Shown here in pieces: positions 8,973 through 17,642 of a stretch of DNA of 64,000 nucleotides. The translations under genes were made by a program, and so were the position numbers. How positions within the stretch are numbered: position 1 is the first letter of the stretch; every line of letters starts with the position of its first letter. Origin of the DNA: Bacteriovoracaceae bacterium (GTDB lineage: Bacteria; Bdellovibrionota; Bacteriovoracia; Bacteriovoracales; Bacteriovoracaceae); NCBI GenBank assembly GCA_013141065.1, contig JABFRR010000008.1, positions 315,464 through 379,463 of the forward strand, given 5' to 3'. The notes below the pieces were generated by a model, which saw only the letters and a list, made by a program, of their open reading frames with translations, searched no databases and had not been told where the DNA came from.

Positions 8973-10184
8973 ATGACGACAAAAATTTTTAAAAACTTTT
9001 CAGAAATAGCTACGCTTCAAACTGCTCACCATAAAGATGGAAGAAGGCTTCTCGCTGATGATTTAGACATTATAAAAAATGCTTCAATTGTTTTCAATAA
9101 TGAAGAAATTCTCTGGGTGGGAGAAGACCGAAATCTTCCAGAAGAATACTTGGATGTCATGAGTATAGAAATGTCAGGAAAATCCTGCTTACCTGAAATT
9201 GTTGATTGCCATACTCATGTAGTCTTTGGCGGAGATCGCTCTAAAGAATACTCTATGCGACTTGATGGTGCGACATATGAAGAAATTGCAAATGCTGGTG
9301 GTGGTATTTTAAATTCAATGAAGGGAACAAATTCACTTTCAAGAAATGAACTTTTAAAAATTGCTCAACAAAGAATAAAGGCGATTAAAGCTTACGGCGT
9401 TGGGACAATCGAAATTAAATCTGGTTACGGATTAAACTTTGAAAAAGAATATGAAATTTCACATATTATTCATGATCTTAAAAATATTTTTAGACCAGAT
9501 GTTCAAATCATTAACACTTTTATGGCAGCCCATGCTGTTCCTAAAGAATATTCAAGCTCATACGAATACATGAAAGAAGTTGTCCTTCCCTTACTAGACC
9601 GGCTTGCTGAAGAAAATATTTTAGATTGTGTTGATATTTTTCATGAAAATAATTATTTTTCTGAAGAAGATGTAATCTCACTTTTTGAACGAGCAAAACG
9701 ATTAAACATTCCAGTAAAAATGCATGCTGACGAATTTAATGACAACAAAGGTGCTATTTTGGCAACTCGCTTTGAAGCTTTGTCGGCCGATCATTTATTA
9801 GCAACTGGTACTGATGGTATAGAAGCCTTGAAAAACTCTAAAACTGTCGCGACACTTTTACCTGGTACTGGCTTTTTTCTTGGAAAATCTCAAGCAAACG
9901 CGAGAGCTATGCTTGATGCTGGTGTAAAAGTTGCTATTGCTTCTGACTTCAATCCTGGTTCGTGTCATTGTGATAACTTAGTCATGATTGCTTCGCTGGC
10001 CGCTCCAACTTATAAAATGAATCGCACTGAACTCTGGAGTGCCATTACACTCAATGCTGCTCATGCCCTGGGACTTAGAAATCAAGGGGCACTTATTAAA
10101 GGTATGAAACCTCGTTTTTCCATCTTTAATACTGATTCTATTGACCGAATCACTTATAATTGGGGAAAAAACCTCTCAATATGA
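8973..10184 (+). CDS. hutI: Imidazolonepropionase
   Basis: Amidohydrolase-superfamily enzyme opening the imidazolone ring to N-formimino-glutamate. Metal-binding DCHTHVVFGGDR near residue 76, the HAD and DHL segments (MHADEFND, SADHLLATG) and the family marker ASDFNPGSCHCDNL are visible. Length 403 is typical. It ends the operon; hutG or hutF, needed to finish the pathway, is not next to it. Confidence 0.96.
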   Translation: MTTKIFKNFSEIATLQTAHHKDGRRLLADDLDIIKNASIVFNNEEILWVGEDRNLPEEYLDVMSIEMSGKSCLPEIVDCHTHVVFGGDRSKEYSMRLDGATYEEIANAGGGILNSMKGTNSLSRNELLKIAQQRIKAIKAYGVGTIEIKSGYGLNFEKEYEISHIIHDLKNIFRPDVQIINTFMAAHAVPKEYSSSYEYMKEVVLPLLDRLAEENILDCVDIFHENNYFSEEDVISLFERAKRLNIPVKMHADEFNDNKGAILATRFEALSADHLLATGTDGIEALKNSKTVATLLPGTGFFLGKSQANARAMLDAGVKVAIASDFNPGSCHCDNLVMIASLAAPTYKMNRTELWSAITLNAAHALGLRNQGALIKGMKPRFSIFNTDSIDRITYNWGKNLSI

Positions 10185-10202
10185 ATCAATTCGGTATTGT
10201 TC

Positions 10203-10223
10203 AACAAAAAGCTTTTTTTTGTT
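10203..10223 (+). terminator. Possible A/T-rich hairpin after hutI
   Basis: AACAAAAA and TTTTTGTT are inverted around a short loop and include a run of eight T. The stem is nearly all A-T and the T-run is within the stem, so this would be a weak terminator for the hut operon. Confidence 0.35.
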
Positions 10224-10255
10224 AATGTTTCTAAAAGTTGACCGATAAGCCTTTT

Positions 10256-10630
10256 ATGAAAAAGTTTTCATTACTTTTGACATTTTTAATTTTTGGAACT
10301 CTTTTCACACTTGCCTCGTGTGGCGGTGATTTGAGCCTAGGAAGTAAGTCAAATACATCTTCACAGAGTTCATTAACAGGAAAAGAGTGTGGTTGCACCG
10401 CTAGCTACATGCCCGTTTGCGGCGTGAATAATATTACATATGATAATATCTGTATTGCAAATTGTTACGGTGTATCTCAAACTGTTCAAGGAAATTGTAT
10501 TTGCAGTAGTCGACCTGTTTGTGGAAGCGACGGTAACACTTATACTGAATGTGATGCTCAATCGGCGATAAGAAAAGGTTATATCAATTCAATTGTAAAA
10601 TTTGCTGATTGTAGATCAGGTTCATACTAA
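10256..10630 (+). CDS. Lipoprotein with two Kazal-type domains
   Basis: Start chosen at ATG 10256 because the encoded MKKFSLLLTFLIFGTLFTLASC is a clean lipoprotein signal (lipobox L-A-S-C) of about 22 residues; an alternative TTG lies at 10238. The mature part has a short serine-rich linker then two cysteine-rich modules: C-G-C...MPVCGVNNITYDNIC...C...C, and C-x4-PVCGSDGNTYTEC...C, the Kazal pattern (PVCG-x-[DN]G-x-TY-x-[NE]-C). Kazal domains usually inhibit serine proteases. The predicted location is a membrane-anchored protein on the periplasmic or outer face. It may protect the envelope against proteases; that role is inferred. Confidence 0.85.
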   Translation: MKKFSLLLTFLIFGTLFTLASCGGDLSLGSKSNTSSQSSLTGKECGCTASYMPVCGVNNITYDNICIANCYGVSQTVQGNCICSSRPVCGSDGNTYTECDAQSAIRKGYINSIVKFADCRSGSY

Positions 10631-10631
10631 T

Positions 10632-11204
10632 CTATTTCTTAATCATGGCCCTAATTTGTCCCAAAAATTCTTCCGACATAAAATCCATAGGTCCATCACT
10701 CTTTAATTTTACTTTTCCATTGTGAAAAATAATCGTAACGGGAATTGCCGTTATATTAAACTCGGTGGCAATAGCTGTATTTACATCTGGAACAATGACA
10801 AATTCTTCCTTCAGATTAATTTTCTTTAATGTCTTTTTTATATTTAAAACTTGATCTTCTTCATCAGTATTAATGGCAATAATAGTTACATCTTTTGGGG
10901 CAAACTGAGATTTAAATTTCATCATCGATGGCATTTCAGACAAACAAGGAACACACCAAGACGCCCAGAAATTAATCACGACTACAGGAGAATCAATTTT
11001 ATAAAAATTAAAATCTTTACCCTCAAGAGTCTTTGCTTTAGTTTTTAAAAATATCTTTTCATATAATTCATTCGGATTCATTAGCCTATCATTACTATTT
11101 TTTGAGCTCTCTTGGCCTTCAGCTAGCTTTTTGATGCCAACTTGTCCCGCAAGTACAGCTGAAAAAACTCCTATAAAAATCATCACTGGTAAAAATTTCT
11201 TCAT
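10632..11204 (-). CDS. TlpA/ResA-like membrane-anchored thioredoxin
   Basis: A 190-residue protein with an N-terminal membrane anchor or signal (residues 1-20) and a thioredoxin fold. The active site is WASWCVPC with Cys84 and Cys87, and the cis-proline is in AIPVT. This matches periplasmic TlpA/ResA/CcmG-type reductants used in cytochrome c or disulfide metabolism. The gene converges tail to tail with the Kazal lipoprotein (one-base gap) and has no cytochrome maturation gene beside it, so the substrate is unknown. Confidence 0.88.
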   Translation of the reverse strand: MKKFLPVMIFIGVFSAVLAGQVGIKKLAEGQESSKNSNDRLMNPNELYEKIFLKTKAKTLEGKDFNFYKIDSPVVVINFWASWCVPCLSEMPSMMKFKSQFAPKDVTIIAINTDEEDQVLNIKKTLKKINLKEEFVIVPDVNTAIATEFNITAIPVTIIFHNGKVKLKSDGPMDFMSEEFLGQIRAMIKK

Positions 11205-11237
11205 TGATCTAGCTCCTATTACTCATAGAATTATACT

Positions 11238-11444
11238 ATGATAAATCCAATTGAAAAACCTGTTCAGAGTCATTTAAAAAACCAAAATGGTCAAACCTTT
11301 TTAGAGTTTATTTTTATACTTATGATTCTAGTAACTATTTCGTTTGGCTTTATGAATGGTTTTAGTCGCCTTATTGGAACTAGATGGGAAATTATGTTAA
11401 AAATTATTGCACGCCCCAATCAAAGTTCAGTAACATTGCCTTAA
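11238..11444 (+). CDS. Orphan type IV pilin-like small protein
   Basis: A 68-residue protein whose residues 18-43 read like a prepilin: Gly18 followed by QTFLE, with Glu at position +5 after the presumed prepilin-peptidase site, then a hydrophobic helix IFILMILVTISFGFM. TadE-like proteins and minor pilins share this pattern. No pilus assembly gene is adjacent. A good ribosome site is not obvious. It lies 12 bases before glpK on the same strand and may be cotranscribed. Confidence 0.6.
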   Translation: MINPIEKPVQSHLKNQNGQTFLEFIFILMILVTISFGFMNGFSRLIGTRWEIMLKIIARPNQSSVTLP

Positions 11445-11456
11445 GGAGCATGTTAA

Positions 11457-12947
11457 ATGAAATATATACTTTCAATCGATCAGGGTACTACTGGAACTAG
11501 GGCCTGTCTCATCGAAGAAAAAACACTTAATTTAATTGCTCAAGATAGCAAAGAATATCCTCAAATTTACCCACAACCTTCATGGGTAGAGCATAATTTA
11601 AATGACATTTGGTCCACTGTTGAATTAACGGTTTCAAATGTACTCAAAAAAGCCAATGTTCTTGGAACACAAATTGTTTCAATTGGAATAACCAATCAAC
11701 GTGAGACAACTTGTGCTTTTAATAAAAAGGGAGACGCTCTTTCTAATGCGATTGTTTGGCAAGATCGAAGAACCACTCCGTTTTGCCTAGAGTTAAATGA
11801 AAAAGGATATGCTGAATTTATAAAGAAAAAAACAGGTCTCCCAATTGATCCGTATTTTTCAGCATCAAAAATGAATTGGTTATTATTAAATAATCAAAAT
11901 GTAAAAAACGCTCTAAAAAATAATGATTTACGCTTCGGTACAATCGACACATTTCTTCTTTATAAATTAAGTGACACTCATTCATTTAAAACAGACGCCT
12001 CCAACGCATCTCGCACGATGCTTATGAACATAGCTACTTGTTCATGGGACTCTGAGCTTCTTGAATTTTTTAAAATTCCATCATCTACACTTCCCACCAT
12101 TGAAGATTCATTTGGGCAGTTTGGAGTTACAAAAAATCTTAATTTTCTTCCAGATGGAATTCCCATTACGGGAATTTTGGGTGATCAGCAATCTGCTTTA
12201 TTTGGTCAAGCTGGATACTTAAAAGGAGAAATGAAATGCACTTACGGTACAGGTGCCTTTGTATTGCTCAACACTGGCCCTGATTTAATCTATTCAAAAT
12301 CTGGCCTACTTACAACTGTACTTTATAAACATGAAGGTAAGTGCATTTACGCTCTTGAAGGGTCTAGTTATATTGCAGGTGCTGCAATTCAATGGCTGCG
12401 TGATAATTTGAAAATCATTTCCAAAAGTTCGGATGTTGAACCTCTTGCTCGTCAGGTTAAAAAATTTGATGAGCTTAAAAATGTACAATTCTTTCCATTT
12501 TTCGCAGGCCTTGGTTCACCCTTTTGGAACTCAGAAGCTAAGGGAGCCTTAACCGGTCTTACTCGTGATACAAATCAAGCTCACATAGCTTTTGCTTGCT
12601 TAGAAGGTGTCGCTATGTCTATTAACGATCTTTTAAATGCTATGAAATTAGACACTGATCTAGAAATAAAAACTTTAAAAGTTGATGGTGGTGCATCTGC
12701 AAACACACTGTTAATGGAACTTCAAGCGACAATATCTAATACAGTTATTATTCGACCACAAGTTATCGAAACAACTGCCTACGGCGCGGCCCTGGCTTCT
12801 GCTGTCGGATCGAAGACTCTCAAGTTTTCTCAAATTGACGAAACATGGAAAAAAGATTGTGAATTTAAACCCAAAGAAGAAATGAAAAGCTATATTTCTG
12901 ATAAAAAAATTCTATGGGGGCAATCCATTTCAAGATTTTTCACTTAA
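11457..12947 (+). CDS. glpK: Glycerol kinase
   Basis: Phosphorylates glycerol to glycerol-3-phosphate using ATP. FGGY-kinase features: SIDQGTTGTRA at the N-terminus, NQRETT, WQDRRT, GILGDQQSALFGQ, KCTYGTGAF and the C-terminal KVDGGASANTLLM. Length 496 is typical. AAGGAG lies ten bases before the ATG. Neither glpF nor glpD is adjacent. Its 3' end overlaps the convergent nitroreductase-like gene by 18 bases. Confidence 0.96.
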   Translation: MKYILSIDQGTTGTRACLIEEKTLNLIAQDSKEYPQIYPQPSWVEHNLNDIWSTVELTVSNVLKKANVLGTQIVSIGITNQRETTCAFNKKGDALSNAIVWQDRRTTPFCLELNEKGYAEFIKKKTGLPIDPYFSASKMNWLLLNNQNVKNALKNNDLRFGTIDTFLLYKLSDTHSFKTDASNASRTMLMNIATCSWDSELLEFFKIPSSTLPTIEDSFGQFGVTKNLNFLPDGIPITGILGDQQSALFGQAGYLKGEMKCTYGTGAFVLLNTGPDLIYSKSGLLTTVLYKHEGKCIYALEGSSYIAGAAIQWLRDNLKIISKSSDVEPLARQVKKFDELKNVQFFPFFAGLGSPFWNSEAKGALTGLTRDTNQAHIAFACLEGVAMSINDLLNAMKLDTDLEIKTLKVDGGASANTLLMELQATISNTVIIRPQVIETTAYGAALASAVGSKTLKFSQIDETWKKDCEFKPKEEMKSYISDKKILWGQSISRFFT

Positions 12948-13994
12948 GTTAACATGGGTTTTCCTTTTAGATAAAGGAAGATTTTTCTTAGGGTAACCTG
13001 CTCTAAATATCCAGCAAACTTCATCAAAATTATTTTTAGACTTTAATTTTAATTCCTTTTGAAAATTTTCAAAATCGTATTTAAATATTTTTTCTATTTT
13101 GAAATTTTTTTCAAACAAGTATGGAAGTGTTAAGATTGTTAATGGCTGTGTGACGATTCCTTCATTCGCAAGTATGAACTTTACATGAAACACTTCTTTT
13201 CCAAGTGAAATCAAATCTTCAATTTTTTCAATTTTATTTGTAAAGCAAATATAGTGTGGTGTTTGGTTTAATACACTTTTTGTTTTTAATTGATGAAACA
13301 ATCGTATGAAGTATTCTGGAACTATCGCCAGAATAAATTGATTCTTTAGCAATACTAAAAAAAATGCTTCGAAATAACTCAAGTTTAATTCGCTGTAATG
13401 AAATCCTGTCTTAACAATGTTATATTTTTTTTTACTTAAATGAATCCAGTTAAATATATCTTTTACAACTTTGAAATTGCTCCAAAGCAGGGAGTCTATT
13501 TTTAAAACCTCATTCAAAATTTTTCCATCTAATTTATTTAAAATAAATATATCTTTATTCATTTTTGGGAAGTTAACTTTTGCACTATTGTAAGGGAGAC
13601 GATTTGTAACTACTGCATTAAAAAAATTACTCTTAACTTCTTCATTGAATCGAGCAAAACTCACCTCTGCCCAGCAGCCATCTTTATCTAAGCATTTTCC
13701 ATCGATTAAATAATGCAACTTTGCGGTATATGAAAAGTTGAAAGCTAAAGATAACTCTTCAATCATTTGTAAAATCATCCCAAAAGTTAAGACCGAAGTT
13801 AGATTGTTGGGATTAAGTTCATGCTTTGCTATTTTTTGATTGTGGTTTATATATATTTTTTGCTCCACTACGCTGGCAACAAAATCAAAGGGCTGTGAAT
13901 TATCTCCACTTGAATAGCGTGAGATGTTTTCTACAATCCGAATTAAATTATTTGGATTTTCTTCATTTATATTTTTTTTGCATTTTTCATACAT
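12930..13994 (-). CDS. Nitroreductase-like protein, function unknown
   Basis: The open frame starts at a TTG at 14003, but ATG at 13994 fits better because AGAAGA lies nine bases ahead. Residues near the N-terminus (ENISRYSSGDNSQPFDF) match the opening of nitroreductase-family FMN enzymes (R.APSGDNSQPW.F), and the C-terminal CWIFRAGYPK matches their [LF]-R-x-G-Y-P block. The middle is divergent and AT-rich, with many Lys, Asn and Phe. It could be a flavin oxidoreductase or a degenerate relative. It follows the broken ORF and radA on the same strand. Confidence 0.55.
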   Translation of the reverse strand: MYEKCKKNINEENPNNLIRIVENISRYSSGDNSQPFDFVASVVEQKIYINHNQKIAKHELNPNNLTSVLTFGMILQMIEELSLAFNFSYTAKLHYLIDGKCLDKDGCWAEVSFARFNEEVKSNFFNAVVTNRLPYNSAKVNFPKMNKDIFILNKLDGKILNEVLKIDSLLWSNFKVVKDIFNWIHLSKKKYNIVKTGFHYSELNLSYFEAFFLVLLKNQFILAIVPEYFIRLFHQLKTKSVLNQTPHYICFTNKIEKIEDLISLGKEVFHVKFILANEGIVTQPLTILTLPYLFEKNFKIEKIFKYDFENFQKELKLKSKNNFDEVCWIFRAGYPKKNLPLSKRKTHVNLSEKS

Positions 13995-14359
13995 ATATAA
14001 CAATCTTCTAGCATTTCTTTTAAACTTGAAACCTCATAACTTAAATCTCTTATGGCCTTAGATGAATCTGAATATACATACTCACTAAGAATATCAATTG
14101 AGTGAGGGGTGAGCATTGGCTCTCTCTTGAGTATATATGTCGAAATATAAAACTCACAATATCCATAGATTTTGAATATTATAACGGGTAATTCAAATTT
14201 GGGTGGAGATTTTTTTAATCATTTGGAAATTTCAGCTATAACCTCAATCCATGTTACATCTGGTCCACCTCCCTTGGGTGCAAAAGGCATAAGTAAATCT
14301 GAACTATAAAAAAGGAGCCCATGAAACTTGAAATTGTTAGAATAGATGAGAAGTAGCAT
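13967..14359 (-). pseudogene. ORF interrupted by one in-frame TGA, downstream of radA
   Basis: Three bases after the radA stop, an ATG at 14357-14359 opens a frame of 46 codons (MLLLIYSNNF...IEVIAEISK), then TGA at 14219-14221, then the same frame continues for 83 sense codons (LKKSPPKFELPVIIFKIYGY...CYICMKNAKKI) to TAA at 13967-13969. Both halves look like real protein, with sensible hydrophobic periodicity and a helical C-terminus. The natural reading is a 130-residue protein in which TGA replaced a sense codon, perhaps TGG. Its 3' end overlaps the next gene by 28 bases. An internal ATG at 14116 could still make a 49-residue fragment. No family recognised. Confidence 0.6.
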
Positions 14360-14362
14360 AGC

Positions 14363-15736
14363 CTACTTTATAAACTGATCTAGGTCCCGCGCTTGCCTTA
14401 ATCCAATGATTTCAATGTCGAACTTTCCTCTTAACTCCTTCGCGGTTTTTTCTGATGTCACCACTTTTTTGTAATTAAGCTGGGCCATTTCTTTTACTCT
14501 CATTTCCATTTGCGGAATAGACCTCACCTCGCCTGTAAGTCCCACTTCTCCGACAAATATCGTACTCGAGTCTATGGGTTTTGATCTATATGAGCTTAAT
14601 AACGAAGCAATAATAGAGAGGTCAGATTCCCTAGTTGTTAATTTCATTCCACCCACAACGTTTAGGTAGATATCATTAAACCCCATTGGTATTCCAAAAT
14701 ATTTTTCGATGACTGCCACCATCATTGATAGTCTATTGTTATCAAGTCCCTGGGTCGTTCTTCTTCCGTTGCCAAATTTATTATCAACAACCAATGCTTG
14801 AACTTCTATGAAAAGTGATCTTGACCCCTCAATGATACATGTAAGTGATCTTCCAAAAGAGTCTTTTAGTTGATCATCTAAAAAGTATTGGGAAGGATTC
14901 GTGACTTCACATAATCCACTTTCTTTCATTTCAAAAATGCCAACCTCGTTTGTATTTCCAAATCTATTTTTCATGGCCCTTAATATTCGGTAATGGCCAA
15001 ACTGGTCTCCCTCAAAATAAATAACAGTATCTACCATGTGCTCAAGGATCTTGGGCCCTGCGATTGATCCCTCTTTTGTAATGTGGCCGATGACAAAACA
15101 AGTTATTCCGTTTGCCTTCACATGACTCATTAATTCATATGTAACTTCTCTAATTTGTGAAACTGTTCCTGGTGCTGAATCAATCTCCGATGAAGAAGTT
15201 GTTTGAATCGAATCTATTACCAAAAATCTTGGCTGAAGCTTGTTGATTTGTTCTAGAATTTTTTGCCAATTAGTTTCATTATAAATATAAAAATTGTCTG
15301 TGTTGACTCCTACTCTTTTTGATCTCTCAGCAACTTGATTAACGGATTCTTCTCCGCTGACGTACAAAACGACTTGCCCCGCGTGACTTTGTGAAAGCTT
15401 TCCCATAACACTTGTAAGTAAAGTTGATTTACCTATGCCCGGCTCTCCACCAATTAATATCAGTGAACCAGGAACGACTCCACCGCCAACAACTCGATCA
15501 AACTCACTCATTCCAGTAACAACTCTAAACTGTTTTTCTAAAACGATATCATTTATTAATTTGGGAGTTTCACCCCCTTGAGCAGTTCTTTTATGTGCAC
15601 GATTTAAATCTTTTGCGGCCAGCGTGGTTTCTTCTGTAAATGAATTCCAAGAACCACATTCAGGGCATTTTCCCATCCATTTAGATGTTTGGTACGAACA
15701 ACTTTGACATATAAAAGTACTCGTTTTCTTGGCCAT
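14363..15736 (-). CDS. radA: DNA repair protein RadA (Sms)
   Basis: A RecA-like DnaB-type helicase for branch migration in recombination. N-terminal zinc finger Cys10-Cys13...Cys24-Cys27, Walker A GGEPGIGKST around residues 96-105, the RadA-specific KNRFG motif (MKNRFGNTNEVGIFEM) and a C-terminal Lon-protease-like domain (VGGMKLTTRESDLSIIASL...VGEVGLTGEVR). 457 residues, typical. Starts eight bases after the ligA stop, in a ligA-radA operon. Confidence 0.97.
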   Translation of the reverse strand: MAKKTSTFICQSCSYQTSKWMGKCPECGSWNSFTEETTLAAKDLNRAHKRTAQGGETPKLINDIVLEKQFRVVTGMSEFDRVVGGGVVPGSLILIGGEPGIGKSTLLTSVMGKLSQSHAGQVVLYVSGEESVNQVAERSKRVGVNTDNFYIYNETNWQKILEQINKLQPRFLVIDSIQTTSSSEIDSAPGTVSQIREVTYELMSHVKANGITCFVIGHITKEGSIAGPKILEHMVDTVIYFEGDQFGHYRILRAMKNRFGNTNEVGIFEMKESGLCEVTNPSQYFLDDQLKDSFGRSLTCIIEGSRSLFIEVQALVVDNKFGNGRRTTQGLDNNRLSMMVAVIEKYFGIPMGFNDIYLNVVGGMKLTTRESDLSIIASLLSSYRSKPIDSSTIFVGEVGLTGEVRSIPQMEMRVKEMAQLNYKKVVTSEKTAKELRGKFDIEIIGLRQARDLDQFIK

Positions 15737-15743
15737 TTTTATC

Positions 15744-17621
15744 CTATTTGAGCAATTGAAAGAGTTCTTCTTCGCTAATTATTTGAATTTTTAATTCCTG
15801 TGCTTTTTTGAATTTACTAGAACTTGGATCAGTTTCATTTGTTACAAGGATATCTGTATTCTTCGAAACAGATGAAACGACAATTCCGCCACCTTCTCGT
15901 ATTTTATCTTCAACAACTGGCCTTTTTTCTGAAAGTGCTCCCGTTATACAGATTTTTTTTCCACTTATTTTTGTGGATCTTGTTTCTTCAACTTTAAACT
16001 CAAAACCTAGATTGATGAGTTCCAGTATCATTGCTTTTTTTTCTTGAATTGAATTTACAAACTCACTTGCTGATTTTTCAGCAAATGATTCTACTTTAAT
16101 TAACTCGTCTACTGTTAGGGCCAGTATTTTCTCCATAGTGTCATATCCGGCCCTAACAACTTTCTCACACTTGCTATAGGCTCCGCCAGAAATCCCTAAA
16201 GAGGCTAAAAAAGTAATTAACTCAGTTTTTTTTGATTTTTGAATTGATTCAATTAATTTATTACTCAATTTATCTTTAATCTTTTCTATTTTTAATAACT
16301 CTTCCTGGTTTAATCGGTATAAATCTGGAATTGTTTTTACTAGTTTGGCATTAATTAAGTCTTCTAGTCGTTTCCCACTTAAATCATCAATGCCAATTTT
16401 TTGAATGAAATTTAATATTATCTCTTTGTTTTTTCCTGGGCATTCTGTGTTGGTACAAAACAATCTAATATCTATAATTTCAGTTTTTGATTCACAACTT
16501 GGACAAGTATTTGGAATTTTAAACATATTTTCAGATGACTTAACCACGGATAAAAACTTCGGAATGACTTCACCAGATCTAATGATCTCAATTTCGTCTC
16601 CTTTTTTTAAATTATTAGCTGCAACGACGCCATAATTATGAAGAGTCACGCGTGAAATCATTGCTCCTGATAGCTCTATGGGCTCAACTTCTCCGACTGG
16701 AGTGAGAATTCCATTTCTGGATACTGCCCATAAAATTTCTTTCAAAGTAGTAATTTTTGATTCACCTTGAAACTTAAAGGCCATTTTATATCTGGGGTGG
16801 TGAGAGGTTTCACCGAGCTCATCTTGAAGGGAAAGATTATTATAAGTAAAAACCACACCATCAATTTGAAAATCACCATGGACCATAAACTCTCTGGCCC
16901 TCTCAATAACTTCCAGTATGCTTTTTTCTGATTTATGGACTTCATATTCTGGTGTTAAAAAATTATTAGCATTTAAAATTTTAAATTTTTCTTCTTCATT
17001 TTTTAATCTTTCATCTGAAATATGGTCAAAGGCCATAAACTTCAAATGCCTACAAAGTTCTAGATTGTCTTTTCTCCCCATCAAGCCTGCGACTATGTTT
17101 CGTTGACTGCTTGGTTTTTCGAGTTCCAAACTTTGCATTTCAAGAGATAACTTCAAAAAACTGTTTTCGTCACAAAAAAGCTCGCCTCTAACTTCTACTT
17201 TTTCCTTTGAAGTTATTGATTTTGGTACATTGCTTATCCACATTACTTTTTTGGTAATGTTTTCACCAAAACTTCCATCCCCTCTTGTTTTAGATAAAAA
17301 AAGTTCACCATCTTGATACAACAGTGAGCAAGATATTCCGTCGAGCTTCATTGTGCTTAAAATTTCTTCACTTCCCATCCATGAGATTAGATCTTGTGGG
17401 TTGTAGGTTTTCTCAAGAGAAAGCATTTTTTTATCATGTTTGATTTTATCTGAAGCCGATGAAACTGTTCCCACGACATTAAGGGTAGGATTATTCGGGT
17501 CTAGATTTTTTAATTCAATTTCGAGTTTATCAAATTCCGCATCTGATATTTCAGGACGGCCTTGATAATAAAGTGCTTTATGTTTAATAATTTCTTTTTC
17601 TAGAGTTGTAATGCGATTCAT
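15744..17621 (-). CDS. ligA: NAD-dependent DNA ligase
   Basis: Seals nicks in replication and repair. Domain order: NAD-binding Ia (YYQGRPEISDAEFD, 18-31), adenylation motif Lys92-Leu-Asp-Gly, OB fold, four-cysteine zinc finger (CPSC...CTNTEC), helix-hairpin-helix region and a C-terminal BRCT domain from about residue 550 (KISGKKICITGAL). 625 residues is shorter than the usual 660-680, mainly in loops; no domain appears missing. Lies 21 bases downstream of the barrel-protein gene. Confidence 0.96.
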   Translation of the reverse strand: MNRITTLEKEIIKHKALYYQGRPEISDAEFDKLEIELKNLDPNNPTLNVVGTVSSASDKIKHDKKMLSLEKTYNPQDLISWMGSEEILSTMKLDGISCSLLYQDGELFLSKTRGDGSFGENITKKVMWISNVPKSITSKEKVEVRGELFCDENSFLKLSLEMQSLELEKPSSQRNIVAGLMGRKDNLELCRHLKFMAFDHISDERLKNEEEKFKILNANNFLTPEYEVHKSEKSILEVIERAREFMVHGDFQIDGVVFTYNNLSLQDELGETSHHPRYKMAFKFQGESKITTLKEILWAVSRNGILTPVGEVEPIELSGAMISRVTLHNYGVVAANNLKKGDEIEIIRSGEVIPKFLSVVKSSENMFKIPNTCPSCESKTEIIDIRLFCTNTECPGKNKEIILNFIQKIGIDDLSGKRLEDLINAKLVKTIPDLYRLNQEELLKIEKIKDKLSNKLIESIQKSKKTELITFLASLGISGGAYSKCEKVVRAGYDTMEKILALTVDELIKVESFAEKSASEFVNSIQEKKAMILELINLGFEFKVEETRSTKISGKKICITGALSEKRPVVEDKIREGGGIVVSSVSKNTDILVTNETDPSSSKFKKAQELKIQIISEEELFQLLK

Positions 17622-17642
17622 TTAATTCCTCAAATTTGTGGA

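Noticed and set aside
14219..14221. TGA read as selenocysteine or tryptophan
   Set aside because: TGA ends normal genes here, no SECIS-like hairpin was seen after it, and nothing else suggests a variant code.
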